Source of the DNA: Zeus faber
Lineage: Eukaryota; Chordata; Actinopteri; Zeiformes; Zeidae
NCBI GenBank assembly: GCA_960531495.1
Contig: OY482846.1
Coordinates: forward strand, 13,916,986-13,980,985
DNA: 64,000 nucleotides
Reading direction: 5' to 3'
Shown here: in pieces, positions 45,640 through 57,918 of the stretch
How positions within the stretch are numbered: the first letter of the stretch is position 1
Layout of the letters: each line of letters starts with the position of its first letter
Notes under the pieces: model-generated
Seen by the model: the letters and a program-made list of their open reading frames with translations, nothing else
Told to the model about the DNA's origin: nothing
The model's database searches: none
Position numbers and translations under genes: made by a program

Positions 45640-47700
45640 AATAATGACTAATAAGAGCCCAGAACACTCCTGGGGTCTTCAACGAGCCCAAATAAACCCA
45701 AAATTCTGATCAGTCTTCTGGAGAAGGTCTGGGGATGTGGACTGCCAGATCCAGTGAATCTGTTTTTCATGTAGACATAGAACCACCTTCCTTGATTGTG
45801 AATTTACCCCAAGACTACTTTGCTGTCTGAGTAGTATGTCATACGGTCAAACTCTAGGTCTATCGCTTTGACGATCAACTCCCTGATCTCAACTGCAAGT
45901 ACTTCTGCGCACAATTCCAATATAGGAGGGGATCGTACAGGTTATTTACCGTAGCCAACACTCCTCTACGAGTAAAGGGTTTCTTGTCATCCATGGCCTG
46001 GAATGTGAATGTGTCTGAAGCAAAGTTCCAGGACACTCCAAGGTTGCATTGTAAGGGGAGTGCATCAGTGAGGAGGTTGGGATCCTTGATATCATTGGCA
46101 TGATCTTCCAGAGCAGGTCTATCACAGCAGGTCTGTTGGATTTTATGCAGCCAGGTTAGACTCTGCAAGCATCTTTTGGGCACGTCCAAGGACACTGATG
46201 GGCTCTGCTTCGGCAGGGAAAGACTGAGGTCTTTGCATTGTCTTTGTAGAACTCTTGTTCGACAAAACTTCTCACATCGTTACCGAAGTTCTCCTCTTTT
46301 TGCTTGGCTGCCCTCCTCATGCTATATAAGCCACGGCAGGGGATAGGCTGTTGCTGAAGACATGGAAGCATATTTTGTAGTCCACAATGTCGCTGCTGGG
46401 GTCATTGTTGCGAAACCACAGGAAGCGGAGAAAGTCTCTGTGGTCTTCAGGCACTTTGAAGCAGTGAAACATGTGCTGAATGTCAGCGGTGATGGCGACA
46501 GGTTCCTCCCGAAATCTCTCGAGCACCCCAAAAAGGCTGTTGTTCAGATCGGGCATGTGAGGAGCACATCATTGAGAGAGACTCCCTCGTAAGGTGAGCT
46601 GGAGTCGAAGACCACACGGATTTGTTCTGGATTCTTTGGGTGATAGCAGTGTTAGTACCTCCCAAATGATGGGAAGTAATAACATTCTTGGCCCTTCTGC
46701 ATCTTCTCAACAAACTCTAGGTAGTGGGCTTTCATCTGTGGCGGCTTATCAAGAGTGCGTTGGAGAGAGTTGAGACAGCTTTGGGCATACTCCCTGTTGC
46801 AGGGCAGTCGTTTCCATGGTGACTTGAAGGATAGGGGTGCAACCCAGCTTTTAGACTCATCTTGCCGATACTCCTTGTCCATGATCTGCAGGAATTTCAG
46901 ATCATCCATCGGAGGAGCAAGCTTGTTGTCGCTGGCTGTGTGAAGGAAGACTACCTGACCCATGTTCTCCACATCGATCATCCTTTGTGCTGTCTGTGGC
47001 GAGCAACACTGGGTAGCTGTGGGTGAAGGTCTCTTTCACCTGGACTTTGCTGCTGCATGGGCTGAGAAAGCTGGGGTGTCCACTTTCCAGAATGGAGGTT
47101 CCGACGTGTGGTGGCTTATGTGCTCCACCGAGGCGCACATCACCAACAACGACTCAGCCAAGATCCAGTCTTTGGGCGAATGGGGTGTGAATGGACCATT
47201 TATCTGACTCCTGACTTTATGTACTCTCTACCAAGCAGGAGTATATCTGCATCTGGATCCAGGTGTGGGATCTCATCTGCAATCTGTCTCAGGGGCTTAA
47301 AGTGGTGAGAGGCATTGGGAGTTGGGATCTCTGAACAGTTGTTTGGGACTTAATTGCATTCCGGGAGTGTGGGGAGCAGGACACTGACCTTCTCATTTGC
47401 TGACCCCACAATGGAACCAGGGGCCTTTCTCCTGGCTGTCTCCTTGAGTCCTGCACGCGTCTTGGGTGTGTGGACTTTTTGTTACCTTGAAGATGCTGAA
47501 GAACTCTGATCTCACTAAGGAATGGTTGCTCTGCTCGTCCAAGATGGCATACATCTTTCTGGACTCCTCCCAATGTCCTTCAAAAAAGCTGACGAGGCAG
47601 ATTTTCGAACATGCCCTAAGACTCATTCCTTCTCTGCATACTTTGGTGCACTTGGAGGTGACTATTTTCCCACATGTTCTCCCTCCTCTAATTCTTTTAG
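45640..47700 (-). pseudogene. BEL/Pao retrotransposon pol remnant
   Basis: Reading leftwards, fragments appear in the order of a BEL/Pao pol. First, CSKICLV and AILDEQSNHSLVRSEFF (aspartic protease, about 47600-47480). Then the DADILLLGRE region (about 47270-47235), DLKFLQIMDKEYRQDESKSW (about 46895-46850), and RT with PDLNNSLFGVLERFREEPVA and ADIQHMFHCFKVPEDHRDFL (46560-46430). Then FTRRGVLATVNNLYDPL (about 45990-45950) and an RNase H-like YYSDSKVVLGYIHNQGRWFY (about 45840-45785). The domains lie in different frames with stops, so it is inactive. No integrase or LTR pair is recognisable. Confidence 0.85.
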
Positions 47701-47870
47701 ATCTAAGTACAGCCTTTGACACTGTACATCACACCATTTTAATTGACTATCTTAACACCTTGGTTGGCATCAAGGACACTGCACTTGGCAGGTTTTATCC
47801 CTACATTTTAGACAGAACCTTATCAAACCAGCTCAAATGACTTGTGGTGTACCGCAAGGTTCTATTTTGA
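47692..47870 (+). pseudogene. CR1/L2-type LINE reverse transcriptase fragment
   Basis: Reads LILLDLSTAFDTVHHTILID, then LVGIKDTALGRFY and a broken VYRKVLF (= GVPQGSIL), the RT palm of a fish LINE. It abuts the BEL remnant and is cut off at about 47870. Confidence 0.75.
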
Positions 47871-48204
47871 TGACGATGTGGCAGTTTCTGCCTGCTACAC
47901 TCCACCCAAGTGACGTTTCCAGGGCCCTCCGGCACAGAAACACGGACGACGATGGGTTGTACACACCAGTTTATTGTAGAGAGGAGGCTAGGTAGAATTT
48001 GCCAGGAGCAGATAGAACATGTCATGACAGGGCCCCTTTCCTGAGTTTGTGTGTGGATCGGGACTTAAACCTGCTGCTTGTTAGCCCAACCAATGAGCAA
48101 CTGGTATGCAGCTACCGTGACCCAATCACCTAGATCCAGGTCAGGTGTGGCAGCGTAAACCGTCCCATCCCTACACAACACCACAGACAACATCACATCA
48201 CCCC
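47871..48204. other. Unidentified insert between two LINE fragments
   Basis: Begins near gatgtggcag and contains the phrase ctagatccaggtcaggtgtgg. It separates two pieces of one LINE type and may be a solo LTR or other insert; its ends and target duplication are not clear. Confidence 0.35.
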
Positions 48205-48420
48205 AATCCTGGCTTCTCTCCATTGGCCCTTTTCGGTTTAGAATTGATTTCAAGATATTACTGATTACTTTTGGAGCACGTCTGGTTCTGACTCCAAGCT
48301 ACATAACAGATATGTTGACCCCATATGAGCCCGTGCGCAGCCTTAGATCCTCAGGCGGGGCCCTCCTGTCTGTCCAAAGTCTAGACTTGAAACTAAAGTG
48401 ACCGTTCTGTCAGGGCCGCT
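48205..48420 (+). pseudogene. CR1/L2-type LINE C-terminal fragment
   Basis: Frames read RFRIDFKILLITFGARLVL, then PSYITDMLTPYEPVRSLRSS and LLSVPKSRLET, a C-terminal segment common to fish LINE ORF2. The central YADD region between 47870 and 48205 is missing. Confidence 0.7.
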
Positions 48421-48572
48421 CGACTTCTTATTATGATAAGAAATCTATTTACGTATCTATTTATTTGTTTTTTGATTCTTTATCCACATTTAATTTAATG
48501 AATTAATATAATTCCTATTGATGAACTGTGTTTTAAGAGGTGCTATATACTAAATAAAGCTATTATGCTTTT

Positions 48573-48626
48573 ATTAATTATTATTATTATTATTAAAATT
48601 ATTAATATTATTATTATTATTATTAT

Positions 48627-48668
<42 letters not shown>

Positions 48669-48705
48669 TAGGAGTAGTAGTAGTAGTAATAATAATAATG
48701 AAATT
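48573..48705. repeat. Compound (TTA)n-(TAG)n-(TAA)n microsatellite
   Basis: TTA units to 48628, TAG units with one GGT and one GGA variant to about 48686, then AAT units to about 48700. Confidence 0.93.
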
Positions 48706-49261
48706 GTCAGGGTCGCATTAAGGAAAGGTAATGAATTGAAAACACTTTCTGACCCTCACCAATTGTGTTACATTCAAATATGAGAACAAAAACAAGAAAC
48801 AAGATATGTAAAGTAGGGAAACGGCCTATGATAGCAGTTAGCATCACTTCCAGAGAGAAACAAGCAGCAAAAGGCATGGAAAGTAGATTTTTCCTCTAAA
48901 AGCACAGAGCTGTTTTTAATGTTTCAGAAATGAAGATGATCAACGGCGGCAGATGTTGAAGATAAACTTCATCAGTGGCCAGAACACTGTGTGGGCTCGG
49001 CCATCTGCGGCTATTAACCTTTTTGCAAAGACAAGTTGGAGAGAGTTAATTGTTCATTTATTGCTCTTTCCAACGTAAGGACTGAGGGAATTGTTTCATT
49101 TTTTTCTTTTTTTTTTACGTTTATCCCTGCTTTCTATACACTCCAAACTGGAAATGTGGCTCCACACTCCAATCAGGGGTTCAATGCCGTCATGGGGGTA
49201 AAATCTACAATCTGAGTTTGTAGGGCCCATGCCCTCCCAACACCACTAAAGGCCGCTCTTG
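48706..49261. other. Intergenic DNA, no gene recognised
   Basis: Nothing recognisable beyond T-rich stretches near 49098-49118. Confidence 0.4.
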
Positions 49262-49600
49262 ACCCATGTGCGGCTCCCCCCTTTAGCCAATTTCACACAC
49301 CTGGGATCAATTACCTTTGTCACCCACACAGTATTTATTCTCCAGCTCCCCAGTCACTCATTGCCAGACCGTCAAATAGCTTACCCAAGTTGTACGGCTA
49401 CTGGCCAGTTCCAAGTTCCTAATGCAAAGCTTTTAGTTCCTAGCGCCTAGTTGATGTCTCCTTATTTCGTCTTGCCCTAACCTGTTTTTCTCCTCTCCTC
49501 AACCAAGCCTGTCTGTCCTTCTCCATCCAGCCCGGCTCCCCGTCTCTCCACCCGGATCCTGGACCCCGGATCCCTCCTAGCTCCGGTCTTAACAGAGTTC
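49262..49600 (+). mobile_element. LTR-like dispersed repeat
   Basis: Contains cacacctgggatcaattacc, cagtatttattctccagctccc and a C-rich end (tctccacccggatcctgg...). The composition and order resemble fish LTRs. It is opposite in orientation to the 41274 segment. Ends undefined. Confidence 0.35.
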
Positions 49601-52490
49601 AGTGCAAACACTCATATTTCATATTATACTGGACAGGACTGAAAAAAATAACTCCTTCCAATTTCTAAGGCGGTTGTTGTTTTTTTTTGATAAGTGCAGC
49701 TTTATTGTTCAATTCCGAGTTTATTGTCAGTATTTTCATTGCTGTGATGCTGTGTTTGTTACTGGTGTTACACACAAATGTGTGACCTGCCAAATTGTGT
49801 GATGCTATTTTTCCTGCGTATTGACGACACACACTAAAAGATTAATGCATACAAATTTGAAGAGATGATACTACGTCACAAGAGAACTGGTACGTAAGCG
49901 ACGCATTTAACTATCTCAGGACAAATATAGTGACAGGGCTTGTCGAAAAATGGTTATCTGCTTGTTTCTGTAAAATAACCACACACCTATCGCAACAATG
50001 CTTTTATACAAATATGACAAATGTAGGCAGATCTGAGTGTTTTTCTTTGGTTGTCGCACAATTTTAAAAACAGCGATTTTCTCAAAACTGTTGAAAAATT
50101 CCGCATTACAAAATTTGGCCCTCACCTATTTTGTTGTAACACCTGCGGCGCTGCAGCGAAACTGACAACAGCGAATTTAACAATAAAACAAAAATATTTT
50201 TTGTTAAGAACTGCTGGAATTTGGAAAGTCAGACAGTTTTTTCACTGAACGCAGATTGTGGATTTGTCCCCCATTAGTGCATTGAACTCCTAATTAGAGT
50301 GTGGAGCCTGCTGTGGGAAGGAAACCTGTACGTACTACATGAGGGGTGAGTATAAAACAGGGACACACTTCAAAAACTCTGAACTACTCCCGCAACTCTG
50401 AAAAAATAAATCAATTTGGATTCTGTGTGAACAAGTGCAAAATGTCATTTTGCTGCTTTTATAAAGTCTGTGTCATCAAGCTGTCTGCGGATGATAGATT
50501 TTCAAGAGCACGTCTTTTTGGTAAATGACCACATTCAGCGGACAAATAAAAAAAATACACTTGAGTCAGAGGGTCAGGGAGTGTCATCATTGTTGGAGGA
50601 AGAAGGTAAAAAATGAGGCGTTCTGAAAAGTCTTTGTGTTCGCCTTGTTGACAGGGAGCGACATGACTTTTTAAAGGTGACAGTTCTGCTACTGCCGCTC
50701 TTCTCAGGGGGATTTCTGAGAGCCACTTCATAGGGCTGTAATGCGACGCCCACACATATCATCAGTCTGGCTGTGAACTCTGCCACGATGGGGATGTTCA
50801 GGGTGAGTCATGTATCAAAGGAAGTGCAAGATGGTGGTGGGTGGGGTGGAAGCAGCATGATATCACAAGGAGGGAAACTCAAAAGGAAAAACATATGCCA
50901 ACGGCAGCCAGGGTTGTTAGGCGACAAAGTAGCCCAAACCCGTATGTTTCTACTTCATCAGACGTTTTGCCAGGTATGCCCTCACTTGAACTCCGACCAA
51001 CTCACATACACTTTTCTTCCTTGACTCACGGTTAGAGTGAAAAAGGGTCTTTTAGGAGCATGGGCGAGATAAGACACTGTAAAGAGCCATTTGCATTTTG
51101 TTAAACCCACTGTTTCAATGTCAAACAAATTTGTTGCATTTGGAATGATTAAGGTGTACGAATATTGATTGAGGTGTTCATTAATATAAAAGCTTGAAAG
51201 CACTAAAGTCTATTGATGCTGATTAACTACTAAAAGAAACAAACTCACAGTTTCTTCTATTCAATTCTGAATAAAAAGTCCAATGGCTTTCAAATAAATC
51301 CCAACATTGCCTTCAGTAACCTTCTTCCCGGCTGTTTTGAATGTTATTTTACATTGTATGGCTGTGTAGGGCAAAAAAGACCAAGATGTAAATGTGAAAT
51401 ATGCAATGGTCACACAGTCCATAAACACGTAAAAACTCAGGCTCAAGGGGGAACAACATGACACAGATTCCTAGACGGAAAAAAAACATCTATGCCCACT
51501 GCAATGGATGTCTCTGTGGCAGCGGAAAGAACAAAACCTTTCTCCGAACAAGCACAAGGTCTATGCCTTATTGTCCTTTTGTTCTTTGTTCCCCATCCAC
51601 AGGAAATTTCTTTCACCTAAAGCTGAGTCTTTGACTCAAGAGCAAACCGCTACTCGGGAGCCAACACCATCACAAACGCTGCTTGTTCTATTACAGGTTC
51701 TTCTATGGAGGGCTGTTTCTCCTACGTGGAACTGGCTCCTGAAAGACGTCGGTGCTATGGAACCTGCTCTGTCTGTGCGTCGTGAAGCCTTTCTTTTTAT
51801 TTTTCCTTTCTCGGGAAAGGGATTATCATTCTGCTACCTAAACAGATGGTGGATCCACAGCCCAAAATTTAAGTGGTTATCTCCATCACGTCATGCATTT
51901 TGGAACTTGTTAGAGGAGTCATTTTCTTTCGACAAGTCTCTGGTGTGGTGTTGACAGCCCCACAGCTGAGGAGCAGAGCTACCGTCTCCGCCACCGAGGC
52001 AAAATCCATCGCGGAAGGCAGCCTGACCACTTAATTACTACCGTATGCAGACACAATAGGCACCTCTAGCTCCATTAGCCCAGCATGTGCTGCAGAATAG
52101 TGGGAAGATGGATGTTTGATGTGCTGGTGAGTCATGGATATACAAACAAACAAAACACTTGTCTGTTTGAAAGACTCAAAGTAATATACTAGGTGCATGG
52201 ATTCCAGTTCACATGTAAACTTATTAGAATAAACAAATCACAAAATGAGTGTGATATTGTGATAATACCTTTTGAACCTTTCATTGTGTTCAACTGTGAG
52301 ATTCAATTGTAGTTACTCTTTGCGTGCAGCTACTACAGGAATAAGTCGTGAAGCAGTGAAGTATAAAATTAGAGCTGCCAGCGCTCCAGCTCACACTGTT
52401 CACACCTGCCAAGGAGCTGCTCTAATGTCATTGAACCCAGAAAGGAGACTCTTACCAATTTGAAATTTTACTCAATGCTGTTTGAAATCC
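49601..52490. other. Intergenic DNA, no gene recognised
   Basis: The open frames here are short; the longest is 148 codons at 51508-51954. None shows a known domain or exon signals. Confidence 0.4.
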
Positions 52491-52494
52491 CCTA

Positions 52495-52860
52495 TCTTGA
52501 GGTACGGTGGCCCTGAGAGCTCAACGCACTGCAACTTAAAACACATGCAAATAGACAAAAAGACAAGCGCATTGAGAAAACATCTCCACCAATGTGACAA
52601 CACATGTGCAGCATTTAGAAAACACGCTGCAGATCCAGACATGTCGAACAAACTGCACAGCAAAACACTTATCAAATAGGAAAAACACAACCAGCTCAGG
52701 GATTGAGTGGACAGCTGTGGGGGTGAGGGGCGTTTCCTCCCAAACAGAGTCCAGCGTGGACCGCATGTTTTGAGAGCTTCAAATCTCAGCAGCCATCGAG
52801 GTACAGTAACAGTAGACTTCCTGGCATTGATCATTGATGTTGTAGTCAGTGGTCGAATTG
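52495..52860. repeat. Unnamed dispersed repeat(s), including copy 2 of the 31015 family
   Basis: 52735-52860 matches 31015-31140 in word order. The preceding 52520-52690 segment (actgcaacttaaaacacatg, aaacacgctgcagatc) looks like a separate common fish repeat. Names not known. Confidence 0.4.
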
Positions 52861-53339
52861 TGCAACAAGTGAATGAAACATGACTTGTTGTTATATCTCA
52901 TTTTGGAATGACATCCTGCCAGTCCAGTCTCATGATGTCTTTGTCTTTCTCAATTTTGGCAAATATGATACGATTTTCTTTTCTTCGTCGTTCGTCATTT
53001 GGGCTTCAAAGGCCAATTCTATTTTGAATTATGATCTTCCGTCATCACTGACAAAAGCAATTCACAGGAAAACAAAAGTAGCCTTGCTTGATCTGTGGGC
53101 ACTATGATTATACCGCAGCGCTCAGCCACCTATCATCAGACGACAGGCGTATGGATGTAATCAATTGCCAAAATAGGAGGAGGCTTTGGGAGAGGCAGGA
53201 TTATGTCAATTGTTTATGCTATGAAAGCAGTGGTTTGTGCAGTAGGTGTTGGAGCATGGTTTGGAAGAAATCGTGAGAATGTCAACAACACTGTACCTGG
53301 GTGGTCTGAGAACAACGCTATGTTATAACGTGTATATAT

Positions 53340-53376
53340 ATTGTGTGTGTGTGTATGTATGTATGCATGTATGTAT

Positions 53377-53416
<40 letters not shown>
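53340..53416. repeat. Compound (GT)n-(TATG)n-(TA)n microsatellite
   Basis: GT at 53342-53353, TATG units to 53380, then TA units to 53414. Confidence 0.92.
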
Positions 53417-53417
<1 letters not shown>

Positions 53418-54506
53418 AATTCTCACCCTTTTTGTTTTTTTTTCTCTTTCTCTGTTGAGTCGCTTCCATTAATGACAGCGGGACAGACAGCTGTGCGTCA
53501 GGGAGACCATTGGCTTGTCACAACGTCTTAATAGTTTCTCTATGGTTGGATTACGCTCTAATAGATCCTTACAGCCACATACCCTCGTAGCCTTCACTGA
53601 CGTACATCCTGACCGTTCATCCTCCTTATCAATCAAATAATGTATTGCTTTTAAGAAGTCGCCATGGCTGCCTGAGTTGGAGCTGTCCTGATTAAGTCTG
53701 GTAGTGTAAAACCCAGATCTGGAGGGAAAACATTTCCTAGGCCTTGACTCAGCAACAGGTCTTCTTCTCAGTGCTGGAGACATTTAAAAGCGCTATTGGG
53801 ATTTGTGATTGACAGGTCCCCGTTGGTAGCGCATGGTGGTTGAACGTGAAACATGTAAAGCCTTAATAGGTTCTAATCGAGATGCGTGCCATGGCGGCCA
53901 CTTGTGATTTCTCCCTCAATTGGATTTTGTGTTTGTGTTCTTCCCGTCTCCAAAAAGCGTGACATGGCACAGTTATCAAGGCTTTTATGCCCAGAAGAGA
54001 GGCACTGTTTTACTGGGAAGCAAGAGGAATATGGTAATATTATTTTTGTTCTGAGTAGAAGGGCTTTTAAAGCCGAAGAAGATTTGGATCAATTTGTGTT
54101 CTCAAGTCAATTTGACCCCCAGACGCGAAAAATCGAGTGAGATCATCGTACATCATGCCTACATCTGACAATGCATTTCCAAGGGCACGGCAAATTAGGT
54201 CAAACGCTCAGGATGGATGCCGACCTCACATCAATGACAAAGGGCAACGAGACAGATAATGAACTTATTCTTAGACAAGGGGAATGGGCAGCAGTCTTTG
54301 CCAATGTTTGTATTTCAACTAAAGAAACATTACAAACATTATTATTTTGTCACTGCTCCAACGATAGAAAGTCAACTATTCATCATTCATCCATTGGCAA
54401 ATTGCTCAAAATGAACCTCTTTTTTTTTCTCATGCTGGTGCCAACAAAATTCCTCAGATATCTTTTGATACCGCAGATTGTTGACCATTCCGGCATGCCA
54501 CCGAGC

Positions 54507-54546
<40 letters not shown>
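54507..54546. repeat. (AAT)n microsatellite
   Basis: About 13 perfect AAT units. Another (AAT)n lies at 55022-55048. Confidence 0.95.
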
Positions 54547-54547
<1 letters not shown>

Positions 54548-54548
<1 letters not shown>

Positions 54549-55151
54549 TTAAATTTGTCCCATCATTAAAGAGTTGGCAAAGCATCTTTTTAATAACTGT
54601 TTACCGCATCTAATGGCTCCTAATGAGCACTCAGACGCCGACCATCCGGTCCGCCTAAAAACATAAAAGCCCGGGATGACCCCACTCCAAATCATCCAAA
54701 TGGAGTCATATTGACTTCCTCCTCTGAAGGGTGAGTGTAACTAAACATTGGAAGAATAAATATGCCATTGCTGACTGAGATATTTATGTTTGTGTCTTTT
54801 TTATCACCAGACCTGCATCATTAGTTGTAATAGTGGGATTCTCTGTGTTGTTTCCTGTTGGGGAGGGAACCCTGGCGATGACGATATGAATTTTAATTTC
54901 CTATTTTAGCTGGGATTATAGGGGATCAATTCTTCATGGAGGCACTTGTATTTATCATTAATTCCACTGGGTTACTGGTTCATATTACTTTAATTGATGG
55001 GGGATGTGATGGGGGGGTCCTATAATAATAATAATAATAATAATAATATGCACACAGTTTTGATAACTGCCTCTATTAACTATAATAGTTAGCCTGGTAG
55101 ATTGTAAATACAGGGTATTGCAATTACAGTGTGGCAGGCTGGGAAAAGCCG

Positions 55152-55187
<36 letters not shown>

Positions 55188-55490
55188 ATTATCAAAATGT
55201 AAATGCCAGTGGAAATACAGGCATCCAGTGTTCTTAATGCATGGAGTGGGTAGAGGGAGGATAAGGTAAAAGAGTCAGAGTGGGAGGATGGAGTTCTGCT
55301 CCAACACACAGTGAGCAGGATTAGAGATGTAGCGCATCCTGTCAGTCATAGAAAACACGCTTTTAACATACGTAGATCATACAGTACATAACGTTGATCA
55401 TACAGTACACTTGTTTTATTTCTCATTCCTCTTTTATATTGGTTAAGCCCACTTTGGTTGTGCTTGGGTATTCGTTATAGGAAAGCGAAG
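54548..55490. other. Intergenic DNA with (AAT)n and (CA)n tracts
   Basis: (AAT)n at 55022-55048 and (CA)n at 55152-55187. No gene recognised. Confidence 0.6.
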
Positions 55491-56035
55491 TCTGTTACGG
55501 TCACTGACTCAGAACGGATGTGAACACACAAGCACCACACCAAAACAATCAGGTAAGACGTCATAGTCCACAAAGCTTATTCCAGAAACAGGCAGGAGAT
55601 CAGTCAGAGAAGGCAAAGTTATGCGGCTGGAAAACAGGCAGAGAATGAGAGTCCAGGGAATCAGAGTCCAGGGAATCAGGCAGAGAATCTGAATGAAGGA
55701 AAACAGGCAGCAAATCAGAGTCCAGGGAAATCAGGCAGATTTGGACAGACAACCTGGCAGGGAACAAAGGGAAGTGGACTGGTATTTATACTGTGGAACT
55801 AACAAGGGAATGAGCTGCAGGTGGGGTAACCAGGTAAAGGGAAGGGAGTGACAGCAAAGAAAAAGGGAGTGGGCCGATCTCAAATCACATGGTGGATAGT
55901 GACATGGCATGAGGAAACGACCAGATGAAAGTAAACCATGAAAACAAATGAGTAAACTGAATGAAACTATGGGAGTATTCATACTCCCAGTATGAATACT
56001 GGGAGATCAGGGAGGATTCATGACAATCTCACTCA
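55490..56035 (-). mobile_element. LTR-like dispersed repeat with internal cagggaatcag repeats
   Basis: Starts 'gttacggtcactgactcaga' and ends near 'ggattcatgacaatc'. It contains three to four short direct repeats of a gagtccagggaatcagg unit (55650-55735) and a ggtatttatactg TATA-like segment. It resembles fish LTRs. The ends TGTCATGAATCC.../...GTGACCGTAAC on the - strand fit a TG...-type LTR boundary only loosely. Confidence 0.4.
55974..56000. repeat. Perfect 12-bp inverted repeat with 3-base loop
   Basis: AGTATTCATACT (55974-55985), loop ccc, AGTATGAATACT (55989-56000), near the end of the LTR-like repeat. Confidence 0.93.
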
Positions 56036-56551
56036 CTCAGTGTGTCGCATTGGTTATGAATGTTTTTATGTTCTTTACATGGTCATTATAGATAATACAT
56101 GAACCACTGGCTGTGTTGTATAACACTGTGAAGAATAGCTTTGCGATGGGTTGGACTAAATTTCCCTGAGGAATGGTGATGAGAAGAAAACAGAAGACTT
56201 AAATTATAAATGCAACGTTTCATAAATGAATAAATGATCTTATTCTTTAAATAACTTACAAATAACTGTAAGAATTTTCAGTTGTTGCCTAGGTAACAAC
56301 AAAAGGCAATCTCATTGGCTCAATGACTCAATGTCTCAATTTATGATTGGATGAAATAAGCACACATTACACACACTGCAGTACAACGTGGGACCTGGTG
56401 GGGACCACAAAGAGCAAAAGCAAAACATACTTTCACACAAAAAAATGTTTTTCCATACTTGTAGGGAAAGTTATCCGGATCTTATTGGATGATTATCCAA
56501 GTGCAGCCCAGCATTTTTGGATATTGTGAACCCCACGATGATAGAAAACAA

Positions 56552-56554
56552 ACA

Positions 56555-56608
<54 letters not shown>

Positions 56609-56618
56609 TACACAAACA

Positions 56619-56653
<35 letters not shown>
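56552..56653. repeat. (CA)n microsatellite with periodic AA interruptions
   Basis: CA tract broken by AA or TA about every 10-24 bases. Confidence 0.95.
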
Positions 56654-56922
56654 GATGATGATAAAAATACACTGAAAGTTTTTCTTTTTAAACTTATTTT
56701 ACACACATTTAATTTAATTGGTGAGTCCTGCCACATTTCATCTAAATCTTCTACACAGATATCTTTATTCCCTTAAATTGAACATCCACATTTGTTTGAA
56801 TAATGTATTGAAATTTCATGTCTCGTTTTTCAGCTTCTGTACCTGTAAACCCTCAAATAACCACTTACTGTCTATTGTCAGGCATGCTTTTTATCTCTAT
56901 TGCCACCTCCCACACGTATTAG

Positions 56923-57062
<140 letters not shown>

Positions 57063-57180
57063 ATGTGGCGAGGACGAGGCTTGTCTTATCTGTACCCTAT
57101 AATCAGGTGAAGTTGGAGCGGGCAATGAATCAGTCAGTGTGGGTAAAGCATTGATGGAAAAACAGACTATACGTCACCAG

Positions 57181-57240
57181 CGAGACGAACAGAAGAGAGA
57201 GAGAGAGAGAGCAATAGGGTGGGAGAGAGAGGACAGAGAC
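57181..57240. repeat. (GA)n-rich patch
   Basis: Short GA tract at 57193-57212 followed by purine-rich sequence. AT-rich intergenic DNA without a gene continues to 57560. Confidence 0.75.
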
Positions 57241-57561
57241 CATCAAAAATAGCTTGTCATGACTTGATTCCGGTAATGATAGGCCATATACCAAACTAAG
57301 TATTTATTTATTTTGTTTCTCAAAATATTTATTTGGAGAGATATAAAGTTTATATGTTTGAGTTAGTTTCAGAATAAGTTTGCCTATGGCTTAAGATAGA
57401 TCGATAGATGTAACTTATAATAGCATAATAAAAAAATAGAATAAACAAATAAATAAAAACAATTGGCAATATACAATAAACAATATTCAAATACAACAAA
57501 CAATCAACCCGTAATATACAATAACACAATACAATTTGAATTGTTTTAGTTGTTTTCATTC

Positions 57562-57808
57562 TTGGTAGCAGTGCCAGTGGGGAGTGGTTTTTGATGGCAG
57601 CTGCAGACGGAGAGAGTCAGCACTAGCAACCGAAAGTGGACGCACCTGCAGGAGATTGAGGTAGTTAGCAGAATCTTGAAATGCCGCTGTGTAATTTCCA
57701 CTGGTGTGAAAAGACCAGTTCCGTGCTTTGTAAAAATAAACTGCTATTTGGTGTATTGTTCTACCTGCTACCTGGTCCATCTCTAGCCTGCAACCGAGTC
57801 TTGTCACA
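57562..57808 (+). mobile_element. 5' LTR of the Gmr1-like retrotransposon
   Basis: Homologous to 60198-60530: tggatgg/ggcagc(t/a)gcagacgg-type start, gaaagtggacgcacctgcag, ttggtgtgaaaagaccagtt, ctctgtaaa(a)ataaac (polyadenylation signal), gttctacctgc and a gtct(t/c)gtcac end. It ends one base before the primer-binding site. Confidence 0.8.
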
Positions 57809-57809
57809 G

Positions 57810-57827
57810 TGGCGTCTGAACAAGGAC
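57810..57827 (+). promoter_or_regulatory. Primer-binding site, tRNA-Lys type
   Basis: TGGCGTCTGAACAAGGAC directly after the 5' LTR. It matches the 18-base tRNA-Lys primer site consensus (TGGCGCCCGAACAGGGAC) at 15 of 18 positions. All three differences are transitions (C>T, C>T, G>A), as expected from decay. Confidence 0.75.
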
Positions 57828-57857
57828 AATGGACTGACAAACAGGAGGACAGGGTAA

Positions 57858-57896
57858 ACCTCCACTAGGGCAGGCTCTTCGCCGCCTAGTGGAGGT
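57858..57896 (+). repeat. 12-bp stem-loop in the retrotransposon leader
   Basis: ACCTCCACTAGG (57858-57869) and CCTAGTGGAGGT (57885-57896) are perfect complements around a 15-base loop, 31 bases after the primer-binding site. Confidence 0.9.
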
Positions 57897-57917
57897 CTAG
57901 GAAGAGTTCAGTACAGC

Positions 57918-57918
<1 letters not shown>

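Noticed and set aside
51508..51954. 148-codon open frame on the + strand
   Set aside because: No similarity to any family I know, no splice or start context, and an isolated position.
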